DNA of 10,126 nt from an uncultured Bacteroides sp. (GTDB taxonomy: Bacteria; Bacteroidota; Bacteroidia; Bacteroidales; Bacteroidaceae). This document shows positions 1-8,051 of the stretch, piece by piece. The stretch is taken from NCBI GenBank assembly GCA_900766195.1, contig CAAFUN010000160.1, positions 1-10,126 on the forward strand, in the 5' to 3' direction. Both the position numbers and the translations under genes were made by a program. The notes under the pieces are model-generated. The model made no database searches, was not told the DNA's origin, and saw only the letters and a program-made list of their open reading frames with translations. Every line of letters begins with the position of its first letter. Position 1 is the first letter of the stretch.

Positions 1-1227
1 CAAACATCAGCTGTCAACTTCTTGGCAGCTTGTATCTACTACTTTGTGAACTATGAGCGAGAACCATACGATAAGGATGGTCATAAACTCTATGCCGAGA
101 AAGCACAAGACAAGGATACCAAGTTCTGGCGACCAACAGGTGTTGTGCGTGACAAAGAAGGAGGTGAAATTGTTGAACCAGCCTATTGGTTGGGAAAATA
201 TTCCGATATGCCCCACATCTTATCGTTCTTAAATGAAAGTTATCAGACAATCTTTGAAGTACTTGAAACCGACAATGAAGTAGCTCCGTTACTTGGCCCA
301 TTCCAGACCGCATTGAAGAACAAAGCGATGGAACAGTTGGAGGGTATGATTGGTACACTGCGTGTATATACCAGCCGATTAGCTACAAAAGAATCGTATT
401 GGGTGTTCCACAAGGACGGTGATGATTTTGACTTGAAAGTGAGTGACCCTAAGAGCCCAAGTTATCTGCTGATTGCTAATGATCCAGAAATGGAAAGCAT
501 AATCGGAGCTTTGAATGCTTTGATTTTGAACCGTCTCGTTACTCGTGTAAATACCGGCCAAGGAAAGAATATCCCTGTAAGTATTATTGTGGATGAATTG
601 CCAACCCTCTACTTTCATAAGATAGACCGATTAATAGGTACTGCCCGAAGCAACAAAGTGTCTGTAGCATTAGGTTTTCAGGAACTTCCTCAGTTGGAAG
701 CTGACTATGGAAAAGTAGGTATGCAGAAGATTATCACTACCGTAGGTAATGTGGTATCAGGCTCAGCTCGAAGTAAAGAAACCTTGGAATGGCTTTCCAA
801 CGATATCTTTGGTAAAGTTGTTCAACTCAAGAAAGGTGTTACCATCGATAGAGATAAGACTAGTATCAACTTAAATGAAAACCTCGACAACTTGGTGCCT
901 GCTTCAAAAATCAGTGATATGGCAACTGGTTGGATTTGTGGACAAACAGCTCGTGATTTTGTGAAGACCAAAACGGGCATGAGAGATAACATGAACATCC
1001 AGGAAGCCGAAGAATTCAAGACTTCCAAATTCTTCTGCAAGACAGACTTCGATATGGATGAAATCAAGAAAGAAGAAGATGATTACGGCAACTATCCATT
1101 GCCCAAATTCTATGTATTCAAGTCCAAGGAAGAGAAGGAACGCATACTTTACAAGAATTTTTTAACCGTTGGACAAGAGGTTAAGGATATGATAGCAGAT
1201 GTTCAGCGCAAGAAAAAGGGAATTTAA
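1..1227 (+). CDS. mobC: MobC/TraG-type type IV coupling protein, 5' end outside window
   Basis: This is the C-terminal part of a conjugative coupling ATPase (VirD4/TraG class, Bacteroides MobC type). Such proteins sit at the inner membrane and bring the relaxase-DNA complex to the mating channel. The frame is open from base 1, giving 408 residues. An internal TTG at 22 is only an alternative codon, so I treat the gene as truncated by the window; full MobC proteins are, from memory, roughly 650-700 residues. The Walker B strand is SIIVDELPTLY at about residues 194-204 of the visible part. It is followed by the family's conserved glutamine segment ALGFQELPQLEADYG (about 223-237). The Walker A motif would lie upstream. 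The C-terminus is charged (EVKDMIADVQRKKKGI), as usual. The stop codon lies inside the terminator stem that follows. Sampled GC is higher (43% in bases 61-120) than in the cargo genes. Family assignment is firm; the exact element is not. Confidence 0.88.
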   Translation, partial: QTSAVNFLAACIYYFVNYEREPYDKDGHKLYAEKAQDKDTKFWRPTGVVRDKEGGEIVEPAYWLGKYSDMPHILSFLNESYQTIFEVLETDNEVAPLLGPFQTALKNKAMEQLEGMIGTLRVYTSRLATKESYWVFHKDGDDFDLKVSDPKSPSYLLIANDPEMESIIGALNALILNRLVTRVNTGQGKNIPVSIIVDELPTLYFHKIDRLIGTARSNKVSVALGFQELPQLEADYGKVGMQKIITTVGNVVSGSARSKETLEWLSNDIFGKVVQLKKGVTIDRDKTSINLNENLDNLVPASKISDMATGWICGQTARDFVKTKTGMRDNMNIQEAEEFKTSKFFCKTDFDMDEIKKEEDDYGNYPLPKFYVFKSKEEKERILYKNFLTVGQEVKDMIADVQRKKKGI

Positions 1228-1281
1228 TTATAAAAGAATTAGGGGGAATAAAAATACCCCCTAATTCTTTTATAATTAAAT
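1222..1281. terminator. Bidirectional intrinsic terminator between convergent genes
   Basis: Bases 1222-1246 and 1257-1281 are perfectly complementary over 25 bp, with a 10-base loop (AATAAAAATA) and a GGGGG/CCCCC core next to the loop. On either strand the inner stem GAATTAGGGGG/CCCCCTAATTC is followed directly by TTTTATAATT, so it works as a stem plus U-tract in both directions. It contains the stop codon of mobC (1225-1227) and ends one base before the stop of the convergent DUF262 gene (1283). It therefore isolates transfer-gene and cargo transcription from each other. Confidence 0.88.
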
Positions 1282-1282
1282 A

Positions 1283-3781
1283 CTATATGATTAAACCATC
1301 ATTATACATAGAGTTTAAAATATGGAAAAAGCTATCGTAGAATTGTTTTACAAAATTTGCACTTTTAAAATATTCATCTTCTATCTTTTCTGTATAAATA
1401 GGACCTTCAATAGTTAGTGACGTGTAGTTCTTTTCTTCTTTAATCCATTGATATTCTTTTCCCATTATATGATTTGCCTTTCGGAAAATATTCTCTATTA
1501 AACAATCTGATAAGTTTTGTGTCTTGTGGCCTAATCGACAATACCAATTTCCACCACTATTATTCCAATCATACCAAAGGTCTATATAATATCCTGTGTT
1601 TTTATCGGCTACCTGAGTGTCAAGTCCATTTTCTGATAATTTAAAGTTGACTACACAGAAGTTGTGTTCCCACATCCAACTATTTGCTATTTGCTTATGT
1701 AAATATTGGACACATAGTTCTCTTGCCTTGAATTTCGAGGCTTGCTTATCTTGTAAAAGAATAATTCGAAGTTGTTGCTTTTCATCCCAGAGATAAAAAT
1801 TTTTCTTCATATATCCTAAGTTTCTTCCTAACTCTTTAATGATTGGATTTACAGTCTTGTTATCATTGTTCCCATCTAGATATGATGCAATGCATTTTGC
1901 ATGAATATCTGAATCCTTTCCATTCATATATTCATTCCAATATGTATCGTCATGATCCGAACCAAGCAAACACCAACGTTCCATCCAATTTGGACCGATA
2001 TTATTGCTGCCACCATTATCATAGACCGAAATATCACCAAATTCCATAAGATTTCTTCTAAGTTGATCTGTATAACGACATTTAAAAACATTTTCTATAA
2101 ATCTATTCAATAATTCATCAGGAACTAACGAACTACTCTGCAATACTTTAATAATAAAATCGTGATTTCCACGCAAAAAACGATTAAGTTCTTTGTCGTT
2201 TGTAATTCGCCCGAAAAAATTTTCCCAATTCCCGAGCGAGTCAGAGAGAGGATTAACACTCTGACAATTTTGCCAATCTATTTGATAATACCCCCAACGT
2301 AAATCATCTGTTCGTAATACATATTTGTCATTCAAACCATCGTTTTCATGAACGGCATATTTTCCTAATAATCTTACGTCTGCATTTTCATTCTCAGCCA
2401 TCCATTTGATTAATTTTATGCATCTAATAACAGCACGGTCAGGATTACGACGCAATGTATATTCCGATTTCAAATTTTTGAGATACAATGCAATACGTAG
2501 AATGTTTATCTCCTTGACTTCTTTATCTTTGAAAGCAATAATATAGTATAGTAGTCCCAATAGAGAGGTGTACTCGATTGTATTTGTTTCATTTGTCACA
2601 TTAAACCAAGGATAAACATGAAAGTCATTTTCTAAAAAAAATGATTTGCCTAGTAGGGAATGTAACAATTCAACAGCAGATTCCACACGTTCAAGCCATT
2701 CGAAAGAAAAATTCTCATTCACGGATATATATGAACAAATCCAATCCGCTTGCAATGTTCTTATAGAAACATCTTTTTCTATTCGAATGTAGTCCTCAAT
2801 TTCTTCAATACGGCTCTTTGTTTTGTCACTATTTAAAGTTGTTTTTATTTTAGTGTCTGGATTGATACACATATGAATTATAGCAGCCCATTTTAGAAAC
2901 TCAAAAAATCCACGGTCTGCATTCTTGTCTTTTGGTGATTTGTTTTTCCAAAAGAAATTCTGCCAATCTTCCCATTTTTTTCCGGCTACTAGCTTGTTGC
3001 TATTACGCCCAATAATAACAGATTTTATGCGTTCTTGAGTAGAAAGAGATTCTCCACGGCTGTTCATATATAAATACAGTTTTTCTCCCTGTTCACTCAT
3101 ATTTGTATCGAAATAATTGAATTCAATATAGTTTTCAACATAATTTATTAACAGCTCTACATCATTATACGATGATAGTTTACTAACAATCACATTGTAA
3201 TAGTTAGTATAGATAGATCGAGCTGTTATGTCCTTGTCGTATTCAATATAATATCGACTACTCTTCTTAAATGTATCTTTTTCATCTTTCTTCGTCAATT
3301 CGAATTTTATAAAATCGACTAAGAAACTATGTGCCACATCACGTACCTTATAGTCTATTTTGGGAATGGAATCAATGAAATATAATTTCCTAAACACATC
3401 TGGATTTTCTGATCGGCGATACAACGCCAAAAGAATAAGATAAATCGTTGTAATGCGTTGCTGACCGTCTATCAGATAATACTGACCTGAAAGTGTTCTG
3501 TCATGATAAGCATATATAAAACCAACTCTGGTATTATAACGTAAACGCATATATTCCTCATTAAGATAGTTGATAATATCACTTTCTATATTGATGCCTA
3601 AACTACTCTTGATTTCTAATGTCTGCTCAATCTTTGATTTATAATTATCAAGGATTGATGATAGTAATCCAGTTACATTACGTTCTCCCCAAACATAATC
3701 TCGTTGTAATTCAGGAATAACTATTTGTTCAACATCTGGAGATGTTAGCAACTGCGCTATATTATATCGACCTGTTTTCAT
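1283..3781 (-). CDS. DUF262 protein without HNH domain, 832 aa
   Basis: This is a large DUF262 (GmrS/ParB-like NTPase fold) protein. Its N-terminal motifs are clear: IPELQRDYVW at residues 22-31 and IDGQQRITT at 104-112. A further family signature, YMNSRGESLSTQERIK, lies at about 238-253. I find no HIxPQ...LGNxxLL pair, so the DUF1524/HNH nuclease present in the upstream neighbour appears absent. The remaining roughly 570 residues are unassigned; the last 140 are rich in Trp and Tyr and could be a sensor or partner-binding domain. The ATG overlaps the stop of the 614-residue DUF262 gene by four bases (ATGA at 3778-3781), so translation is probably coupled. It is the last gene of the operon and ends against the shared terminator. 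Base composition is very AT-rich (27% GC in bases 1441-1500). The likely role, inferred from context, is an NTP-binding or specificity subunit acting with the neighbouring DUF262 nuclease. Confidence 0.85.
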   Translation of the reverse strand: MKTGRYNIAQLLTSPDVEQIVIPELQRDYVWGERNVTGLLSSILDNYKSKIEQTLEIKSSLGINIESDIINYLNEEYMRLRYNTRVGFIYAYHDRTLSGQYYLIDGQQRITTIYLILLALYRRSENPDVFRKLYFIDSIPKIDYKVRDVAHSFLVDFIKFELTKKDEKDTFKKSSRYYIEYDKDITARSIYTNYYNVIVSKLSSYNDVELLINYVENYIEFNYFDTNMSEQGEKLYLYMNSRGESLSTQERIKSVIIGRNSNKLVAGKKWEDWQNFFWKNKSPKDKNADRGFFEFLKWAAIIHMCINPDTKIKTTLNSDKTKSRIEEIEDYIRIEKDVSIRTLQADWICSYISVNENFSFEWLERVESAVELLHSLLGKSFFLENDFHVYPWFNVTNETNTIEYTSLLGLLYYIIAFKDKEVKEINILRIALYLKNLKSEYTLRRNPDRAVIRCIKLIKWMAENENADVRLLGKYAVHENDGLNDKYVLRTDDLRWGYYQIDWQNCQSVNPLSDSLGNWENFFGRITNDKELNRFLRGNHDFIIKVLQSSSLVPDELLNRFIENVFKCRYTDQLRRNLMEFGDISVYDNGGSNNIGPNWMERWCLLGSDHDDTYWNEYMNGKDSDIHAKCIASYLDGNNDNKTVNPIIKELGRNLGYMKKNFYLWDEKQQLRIILLQDKQASKFKARELCVQYLHKQIANSWMWEHNFCVVNFKLSENGLDTQVADKNTGYYIDLWYDWNNSGGNWYCRLGHKTQNLSDCLIENIFRKANHIMGKEYQWIKEEKNYTSLTIEGPIYTEKIEDEYFKSANFVKQFYDSFFHILNSMYNDGLII

Positions 3782-5622
3782 GCTTTTGCTTTATTTTTTA
3801 ACCATTCAATAATGTTCTCATTCTCCTTGTTCATCCATTGAATATGAGCATCAATATCTTTTTGGCTCCATATAAATGTTTCTGCTGTGAAGGCCTTATC
3901 AATAGAAGGAGATACAAGAATTTTATTAAAGACCTCATATGTGTGATTGGGAATGAAGGCTCCATTCCCTTTCCTACTTTGTATGATTAACTTTTTAATC
4001 ATGAATGGATTGTTATTATTAGCACTATTGTCTTCTCTCGTTAACAGAGCCATATTCCCTAAAGAGTGTTCATCAACATTAGAGTCGAATAAAAATTCTA
4101 TATTATTCGCATCAATTTTGTTCCCATTTTGAACATCTTGTTTTAGTTTCTCTAGCCGGTCCTTTTCTTCGTCACTAGAGTCATCCAACAATTTATCAAT
4201 CTCCTTTATGACATACAACTTTGCATAATTTGGAATAGTCAAAGTCCCCTTTGGATTTTGTGGTGAAATATGCTCAAAACTCCACCTCGCATTTTCATAC
4301 TCATAAAACCGAAATCTATAATCTTTTGATTCTAGCATAGGTAAGAATACACTATAAGAAAGAAGAAGATTTGTAAGTTTGTCATTCTTTGATTTATAGC
4401 GCATAGATGCATAATTGTCTTTTCCTTCATTTTTGAGAATAGGAATACTACTTAAAGAGCTATTTATCAATGAATTTTTTAGTTCAATATCAGCCATATC
4501 TAAGCAAGAATAGATGTCTATACCTTTGTCGTTACCTTTACTAAACTGTACATATCCCCAAAGATTATATAAAGGTCCTTCATATACTGTAACCAACTTT
4601 CGAAAAATATGTCGGATAGCCTCGATTATTTCTAGCGTTTCACGAGCAGATTTAACTGTGCTATTGTACATATTGAATAGGACAAGATGGTTTTGACTGT
4701 AATCACCAACAACTTTTCCACGTTCACCTTTGTATTTATATAAATATGCGAGCTCCAAAAAATATTCCATACTGTATTTCGGATTATAATTAGAGCCCAT
4801 TTCTGAGTGCTTAAAAAAGAAGTGACTATGATCAATTTGGGTAATCCATGTTTGTATTTCATCCCAAATACGACCAAGATTTTTTCGTTTTTCCTGTATC
4901 TCTGTATATTCTAAACTGCGACCATAAGCATTAGTTCTATTTACTGCATTGGTAATGAGCAAGCCTTTAATTAAATATGCATCTGTAAGAGGTACATGAT
5001 TGTCATTCAGATTAGCAAAAATATCTTCAGACTGCACGAAATTACTTTCTATATTAACTATTATCTTTACACTACTAAGCAAATATTTTATTATTTCTTC
5101 AAGTTTACCATTCTTGTTCCAAATTTCAATTTTTGACTCTATACATTTTGATGCCGCAGCCATATAATACATATCCTGCGTATCAAAATCAGTATCAAGA
5201 ATAGTATCATGAGTATCGCAATACTCACGAACGTTCTCGAAAATATTACCGTTACAATATCTAGAGTAAATTAATTTCTCTTTAGCGATATTATTTTTGT
5301 CTTCAAACTTTTCCAACTGATAAAAAAACAAGGACAATGTCGTAAGACGTTGTTGCCCATCAATAACCTCTAACCATCTATTGGTACTATCTGCTTTGAC
5401 AGTAATATATTGCAAAAAATACTCTGATTCATAATCTTTATTCCAGGCATCATATATATCATTGAGTAATTGGGGCACTTGATCAAATTTTCCCTCAGAT
5501 TTCCATTTATAACTTCTTTGATATGGGCCAATGTAGAACTTCTTCATTTTCGTAGTGGATAGAACAGATTCTACATCGTCAGAAAAGATATTCTGGATAT
5601 TATATATAAATTCGTTTTTCAT
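3778..5622 (-). CDS. DUF262-DUF1524 (GmrSD-like) type IV restriction nuclease, 614 aa
   Basis: The N-terminal DUF262 domain carries IGPYQRSYKW (residues 31-40), VIDGQQRLTT (86-95) and the segment FANLNDNHVPLTDAYLIK (202-219). The C-terminal DUF1524 HNH-type domain carries FEHISPQ (449-455, likely catalytic His451) and HSLGNMALL (519-527), followed by DNSANNNNPFMIKK (531-544). This is the canonical HIxPQ...LGNxxLL...NSxxxNxxFxxK layout. In known relatives (GmrSD, BrxU, SspE) DUF262 binds and hydrolyses NTP and DUF1524 cuts DNA, with specificity for modified DNA or restriction triggered by a host mark. Both signature sets are complete, so the enzyme looks intact. Its ATG overlaps the exonuclease stop by ATGA (5619-5622), and its own stop overlaps the next DUF262 gene. 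No ssp, dnd or pgl/brx core genes are visible, so I would not call it SspE or BrxU. The target is unknown. Confidence 0.92.
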   Translation of the reverse strand: MKNEFIYNIQNIFSDDVESVLSTTKMKKFYIGPYQRSYKWKSEGKFDQVPQLLNDIYDAWNKDYESEYFLQYITVKADSTNRWLEVIDGQQRLTTLSLFFYQLEKFEDKNNIAKEKLIYSRYCNGNIFENVREYCDTHDTILDTDFDTQDMYYMAAASKCIESKIEIWNKNGKLEEIIKYLLSSVKIIVNIESNFVQSEDIFANLNDNHVPLTDAYLIKGLLITNAVNRTNAYGRSLEYTEIQEKRKNLGRIWDEIQTWITQIDHSHFFFKHSEMGSNYNPKYSMEYFLELAYLYKYKGERGKVVGDYSQNHLVLFNMYNSTVKSARETLEIIEAIRHIFRKLVTVYEGPLYNLWGYVQFSKGNDKGIDIYSCLDMADIELKNSLINSSLSSIPILKNEGKDNYASMRYKSKNDKLTNLLLSYSVFLPMLESKDYRFRFYEYENARWSFEHISPQNPKGTLTIPNYAKLYVIKEIDKLLDDSSDEEKDRLEKLKQDVQNGNKIDANNIEFLFDSNVDEHSLGNMALLTREDNSANNNNPFMIKKLIIQSRKGNGAFIPNHTYEVFNKILVSPSIDKAFTAETFIWSQKDIDAHIQWMNKENENIIEWLKNKAKA

Positions 5623-6143
5623 TGTCTATTTTCAAAATCGTTTATTTCTTTCAAAAAAAGTCTTGCACACATCTCAGCATCATCACCCGCTCTGTGGTGA
5701 GTACCTTCAGGAATGCCTAGTTGGTCACAAAGATAGCCGAGGCTGTTGCATCCAAAATCATAAACTTGTCGAGCTGTTTTGAGAGAACATTGCCAATGTA
5801 GTTCTGGAAGATGTATGTGATAAAGTTCGGCTGAATGTTCCAAACAACTACGATCGAAAAGTGCGTTGTGAGCCACGAAAGTGTTAAACTCATCAAGATA
5901 TAATCGCTCTATCTCTTCCCATACTTTAGGGAATGATGGGGAGTTCTCGGTATCTTCGGGTTGTATGCCATGACATTTGATATTCCAATATGAATAGGCA
6001 TTGTCTTCAGGCTGTACCAACCAAGAACGTGTTTCTACTATCTCGCAATTGCACACCACACAGATACCTACTTCGCAGATGGAAGTACGTTTTGGGGTGG
6101 CCGTTTCAAAGTCAATTGCAATAAAGTTTAATTCTTCTTTCAT
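5619..6143 (-). CDS. DEDDh-family 3'-5' exonuclease (DnaQ/PolC epsilon-like), 174 aa
   Basis: This is a single-domain exonuclease with a complete DEDDh active site: AIDFET (Asp11, Glu13), FVAHNALFD (Asp97) and HRAGDDAE (His150, Asp155). The length fits a bare exonuclease domain. Relatives remove nucleotides from 3' ends of DNA or RNA using two metal ions. It has no polymerase or BRCT partner domain. Its ATG overlaps the stop of the glycosylase-like gene (ATGA, 6140-6143) and its TGA overlaps the start of the DUF262-DUF1524 gene, so it is wedged between putative modified-DNA enzymes and is probably co-translated with them. It may degrade ends made by the nuclease or act on abasic or single-stranded products; this is inference. 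Sampled GC is higher than in its neighbours (47% in 5701-5760 and 45% in 6001-6060, against 23% in 6361-6420 of the next gene), which suggests a separate origin. Confidence 0.93.
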   Translation of the reverse strand: MKEELNFIAIDFETATPKRTSICEVGICVVCNCEIVETRSWLVQPEDNAYSYWNIKCHGIQPEDTENSPSFPKVWEEIERLYLDEFNTFVAHNALFDRSCLEHSAELYHIHLPELHWQCSLKTARQVYDFGCNSLGYLCDQLGIPEGTHHRAGDDAEMCARLFLKEINDFENRQ

Positions 6144-6934
6144 ATTGAATCATTATTATGTACCTTTTGGTATGAGTCATACAAGTATTTTACCATCTCT
6201 TCCATATTAGTTCCTAAAAACCTGTAACGAGAAGGATGTGTTGACCAAATGATTTTGGTTTTATAATTTTTTATACTGAATACGGATCTGAAACTTTCTT
6301 CGTAGTATTTTTCTTCAAATAAACGTTCTAATCCTTCAAAGACTTCATCTTTGTCGCTCCATGTAAGTATAAATATATAGTCTGGTTCGTAAGAATCTAA
6401 TAGAGTTTTAATTGATGTAAACGAGTTTGCAAGTATAGATGCCTTGTTATAAGATTCATTAGCGCAAGATTCACCTTCTCTTTTGTTAAATGTTTTTGGC
6501 AATTCTAATGAGTAAAGATTAGAATATCCGACTTCCTTAATGATTTCTTCTTCTTTCTTTGAAATGTTTGTAATGTCCTCATAATACTTGCCTGTTCTAA
6601 TCATCAATTGTAACCTAGCTACTGTTCCCCAAAAGCTACATGTATTGCCCCAATCGAACACTTTATCAGCATTCATTGCATCTTTGTTAATTGTAAGATA
6701 AACATCTATCTTGTCCTCGTCAATAGCATTCTTAAGGTCTTCAAGATGTGTCCAATAATATGTGTCGATACCGCAATACACAATTTTTACAGGCGCTTTT
6801 TCATAGTTTTCAAAGACATATGGAATAAAGGGTCCTTGGTCATACCCACTTTTTATGAGTAATTCCATACCTCCATTTTTTACAAAATCTTCCAAAATGG
6901 GAAGATAATTATTGCTTATCTTTGATTTGCTCAT
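6140..6934 (-). CDS. Putative uracil-DNA-glycosylase-superfamily-like protein, 264 aa
   Basis: I do not recognise a named family with certainty. The pattern of segments resembles the UDG fold. VYCGIDTYYW (residues 52-61) sits where UDGs have the GQDPYH-type motif I. SNLYSLELPKT (138-148) resembles the middle Asn-containing strand. YIFILTW (186-192) is a hydrophobic strand. STHPSRYRF (231-239) matches the HPSP-type DNA-intercalation motif II near the C-terminus. Order and spacing are consistent with a UDG of about 260 residues. Motif I has Asp57, Tyr59 and Tyr60 but not the classical GQDPYH, so activity on uracil is not implied; another modified base, or binding only, is possible. There are no membrane segments. 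It starts 13 bases after the WYL gene stop and overlaps the exonuclease gene (ATGA). Context with a GmrSD-like nuclease makes recognition of modified phage bases an attractive but unproven role. Confidence 0.5.
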   Translation of the reverse strand: MSKSKISNNYLPILEDFVKNGGMELLIKSGYDQGPFIPYVFENYEKAPVKIVYCGIDTYYWTHLEDLKNAIDEDKIDVYLTINKDAMNADKVFDWGNTCSFWGTVARLQLMIRTGKYYEDITNISKKEEEIIKEVGYSNLYSLELPKTFNKREGESCANESYNKASILANSFTSIKTLLDSYEPDYIFILTWSDKDEVFEGLERLFEEKYYEESFRSVFSIKNYKTKIIWSTHPSRYRFLGTNMEEMVKYLYDSYQKVHNNDSI

Positions 6935-6947
6935 ATTTAGTAAATTT

Positions 6948-7907
6948 TTAAATTTTGTAATAAGAGGTAAGTGTATTAGCTAAATTCTTCATATGATTCC
7001 GCAAGGAGGCTGGTTCGAGTATTTCCACTTGGTCGCCTTGTTGCATGACGAGTTGAATAAAATCATACGTCGGTCTTACCTCAAATGAAAAAATCGCAGA
7101 TTCTTCGTCTTTACTTATTTCCTTTTGGGAAGGATGCCAGGGAAGAGTACGCAAATAGTCGGGTGCTTTATCATAAGCTCTGACTACGACATGTTCCATT
7201 GGAATATCCGTATTTAGGATGATACCACAACAACCATTGAAATAATCATCAATGGAAAAATTCTCTTCCATTTTGAATACCTTATCAGTTATTGACACCA
7301 TTGATATTCTGTCAAGTCCATATACTCGAAAGATAGGTCGGTCATAGGTTTTTCCTTCCTTCTCAGCTTCCTTTTTCTTCCAAGCATAATAAGGATTTCT
7401 ACCTATTACATACCATCTCTGCTTGAATATACGCAGATAGTATGGTTCAATCTCGAATGTGTTTTCGTAATTCTTTCCGAATCCTTGATGAGTGATTTCA
7501 ACCAGATGTCCATTACGCATAGCCTGGGCAAATGTAGTCAGCCAAATGTTGCCAGATGGAACATTTTCAAAAATGATACGTCCTTCTAATTTTTTATCGG
7601 CTTGTATTTGATTGAGCGTAGCGTATGAGTCGATTAACCAACTCCGAAGGCTATCTCCCTCCAATCTTTCCGGTTCATCAATATAGTATTTATACCCACC
7701 TTTGACATCACACTCAATATAGACGTCAAAGATATCTTTAATTGCCTTGCGGTGATTATGGAAGGTTCTCAATGGGAGTTCATCGCCTTCTCCATAACTC
7801 AAACCGCTTTCTATCCAAAGATTATTGATTTCCTCAAAAGTCAAGCGTTTGTGTCGCCTGAGGGTATCAATGAGCCAAATATATCGTCCAAATATATTTG
7901 ATGCCAT
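6948..7907 (-). CDS. WYL-domain transcriptional regulator (BrxR/CapW-like architecture)
   Basis: The protein begins with a helical region consistent with a winged helix-turn-helix (about residues 5-60, with RTFHNHRKAI as the likely recognition segment). It continues with a WYL domain (roughly 125-210, including IEPYYLRIFKQRWYVIGRN and the following FRVYGLDRI) and a C-terminal WCX-like extension (EHVVVRAYDK to the C-terminus). I chose the ATG at 7907, giving 319 residues; a GTG three codons upstream (7916) is also in frame. WYL regulators of this layout (BrxR, CapW) commonly repress defence operons and are thought to sense a nucleic-acid or nucleotide ligand. Here it is the first gene of the five-gene minus-strand operon, so autoregulation plus control of the downstream nuclease genes is likely. 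The palindrome at 7976-7990 and the -7 element at 7939-7946 lie directly upstream as candidate control sites. Confidence 0.85.
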   Translation of the reverse strand: MASNIFGRYIWLIDTLRRHKRLTFEEINNLWIESGLSYGEGDELPLRTFHNHRKAIKDIFDVYIECDVKGGYKYYIDEPERLEGDSLRSWLIDSYATLNQIQADKKLEGRIIFENVPSGNIWLTTFAQAMRNGHLVEITHQGFGKNYENTFEIEPYYLRIFKQRWYVIGRNPYYAWKKKEAEKEGKTYDRPIFRVYGLDRISMVSITDKVFKMEENFSIDDYFNGCCGIILNTDIPMEHVVVRAYDKAPDYLRTLPWHPSQKEISKDEESAIFSFEVRPTYDFIQLVMQQGDQVEILEPASLRNHMKNLANTLTSYYKI

Positions 7908-7938
7908 AGTAATCACTTTTAAAGGTTTAATACTGCTA

Positions 7939-7946
7939 CAAAGGTA
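7939..7946 (-). promoter_or_regulatory. Candidate Bacteroidota -7 promoter element of the five-gene operon
   Basis: On the minus strand this reads TACCTTTG, an exact match to the Bacteroidota consensus TAnnTTTG. It places transcription start near 7932, about 25 bases before the regulator ATG. No good -33 TTTG is present at the expected distance, which would suit a promoter under regulator control but also weakens the call. Confidence 0.55.
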
Positions 7947-7975
7947 CTTACAATCTATGTAAAATCATGGCATAG

Positions 7976-7990
7976 GAATCTAAAAGATTC
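7976..7990. repeat. 15-bp inverted repeat, possible regulator operator
   Basis: GAATCT-AAA-AGATTC is a perfect 6-bp inverted repeat with a 3-base centre. It lies about 30 bp upstream of the candidate -7 element of the WYL-led operon. It has no following T-run, so it is not an intrinsic terminator for the upstream genes. A dimeric winged-helix regulator could bind it; this is inference from position and symmetry only. Confidence 0.35.
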
Positions 7991-8051
7991 ATTTACAGCC
8001 ATTAAATCTCCATTTTTGCGTAAAAACTATGCTGCTCAACATCTGTATTTA

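Noticed and set aside
14..1067. Antisense open frames across mobC
   Set aside because: They are shadows of a strongly supported coding frame and show no recognisable motifs.
1283..5622. Assignment to Ssp phosphorothioate (SspE), BREX (BrxU) or another named system
   Set aside because: No sspABCD, dnd, pglX or brx core genes are visible in the window; only the DUF262/DUF1524 architecture is shared.
7908..7916. GTG start at 7916 for the WYL regulator
   Set aside because: The in-frame ATG three codons later is preferred; the GTG start would add only three residues and shorten the leader.
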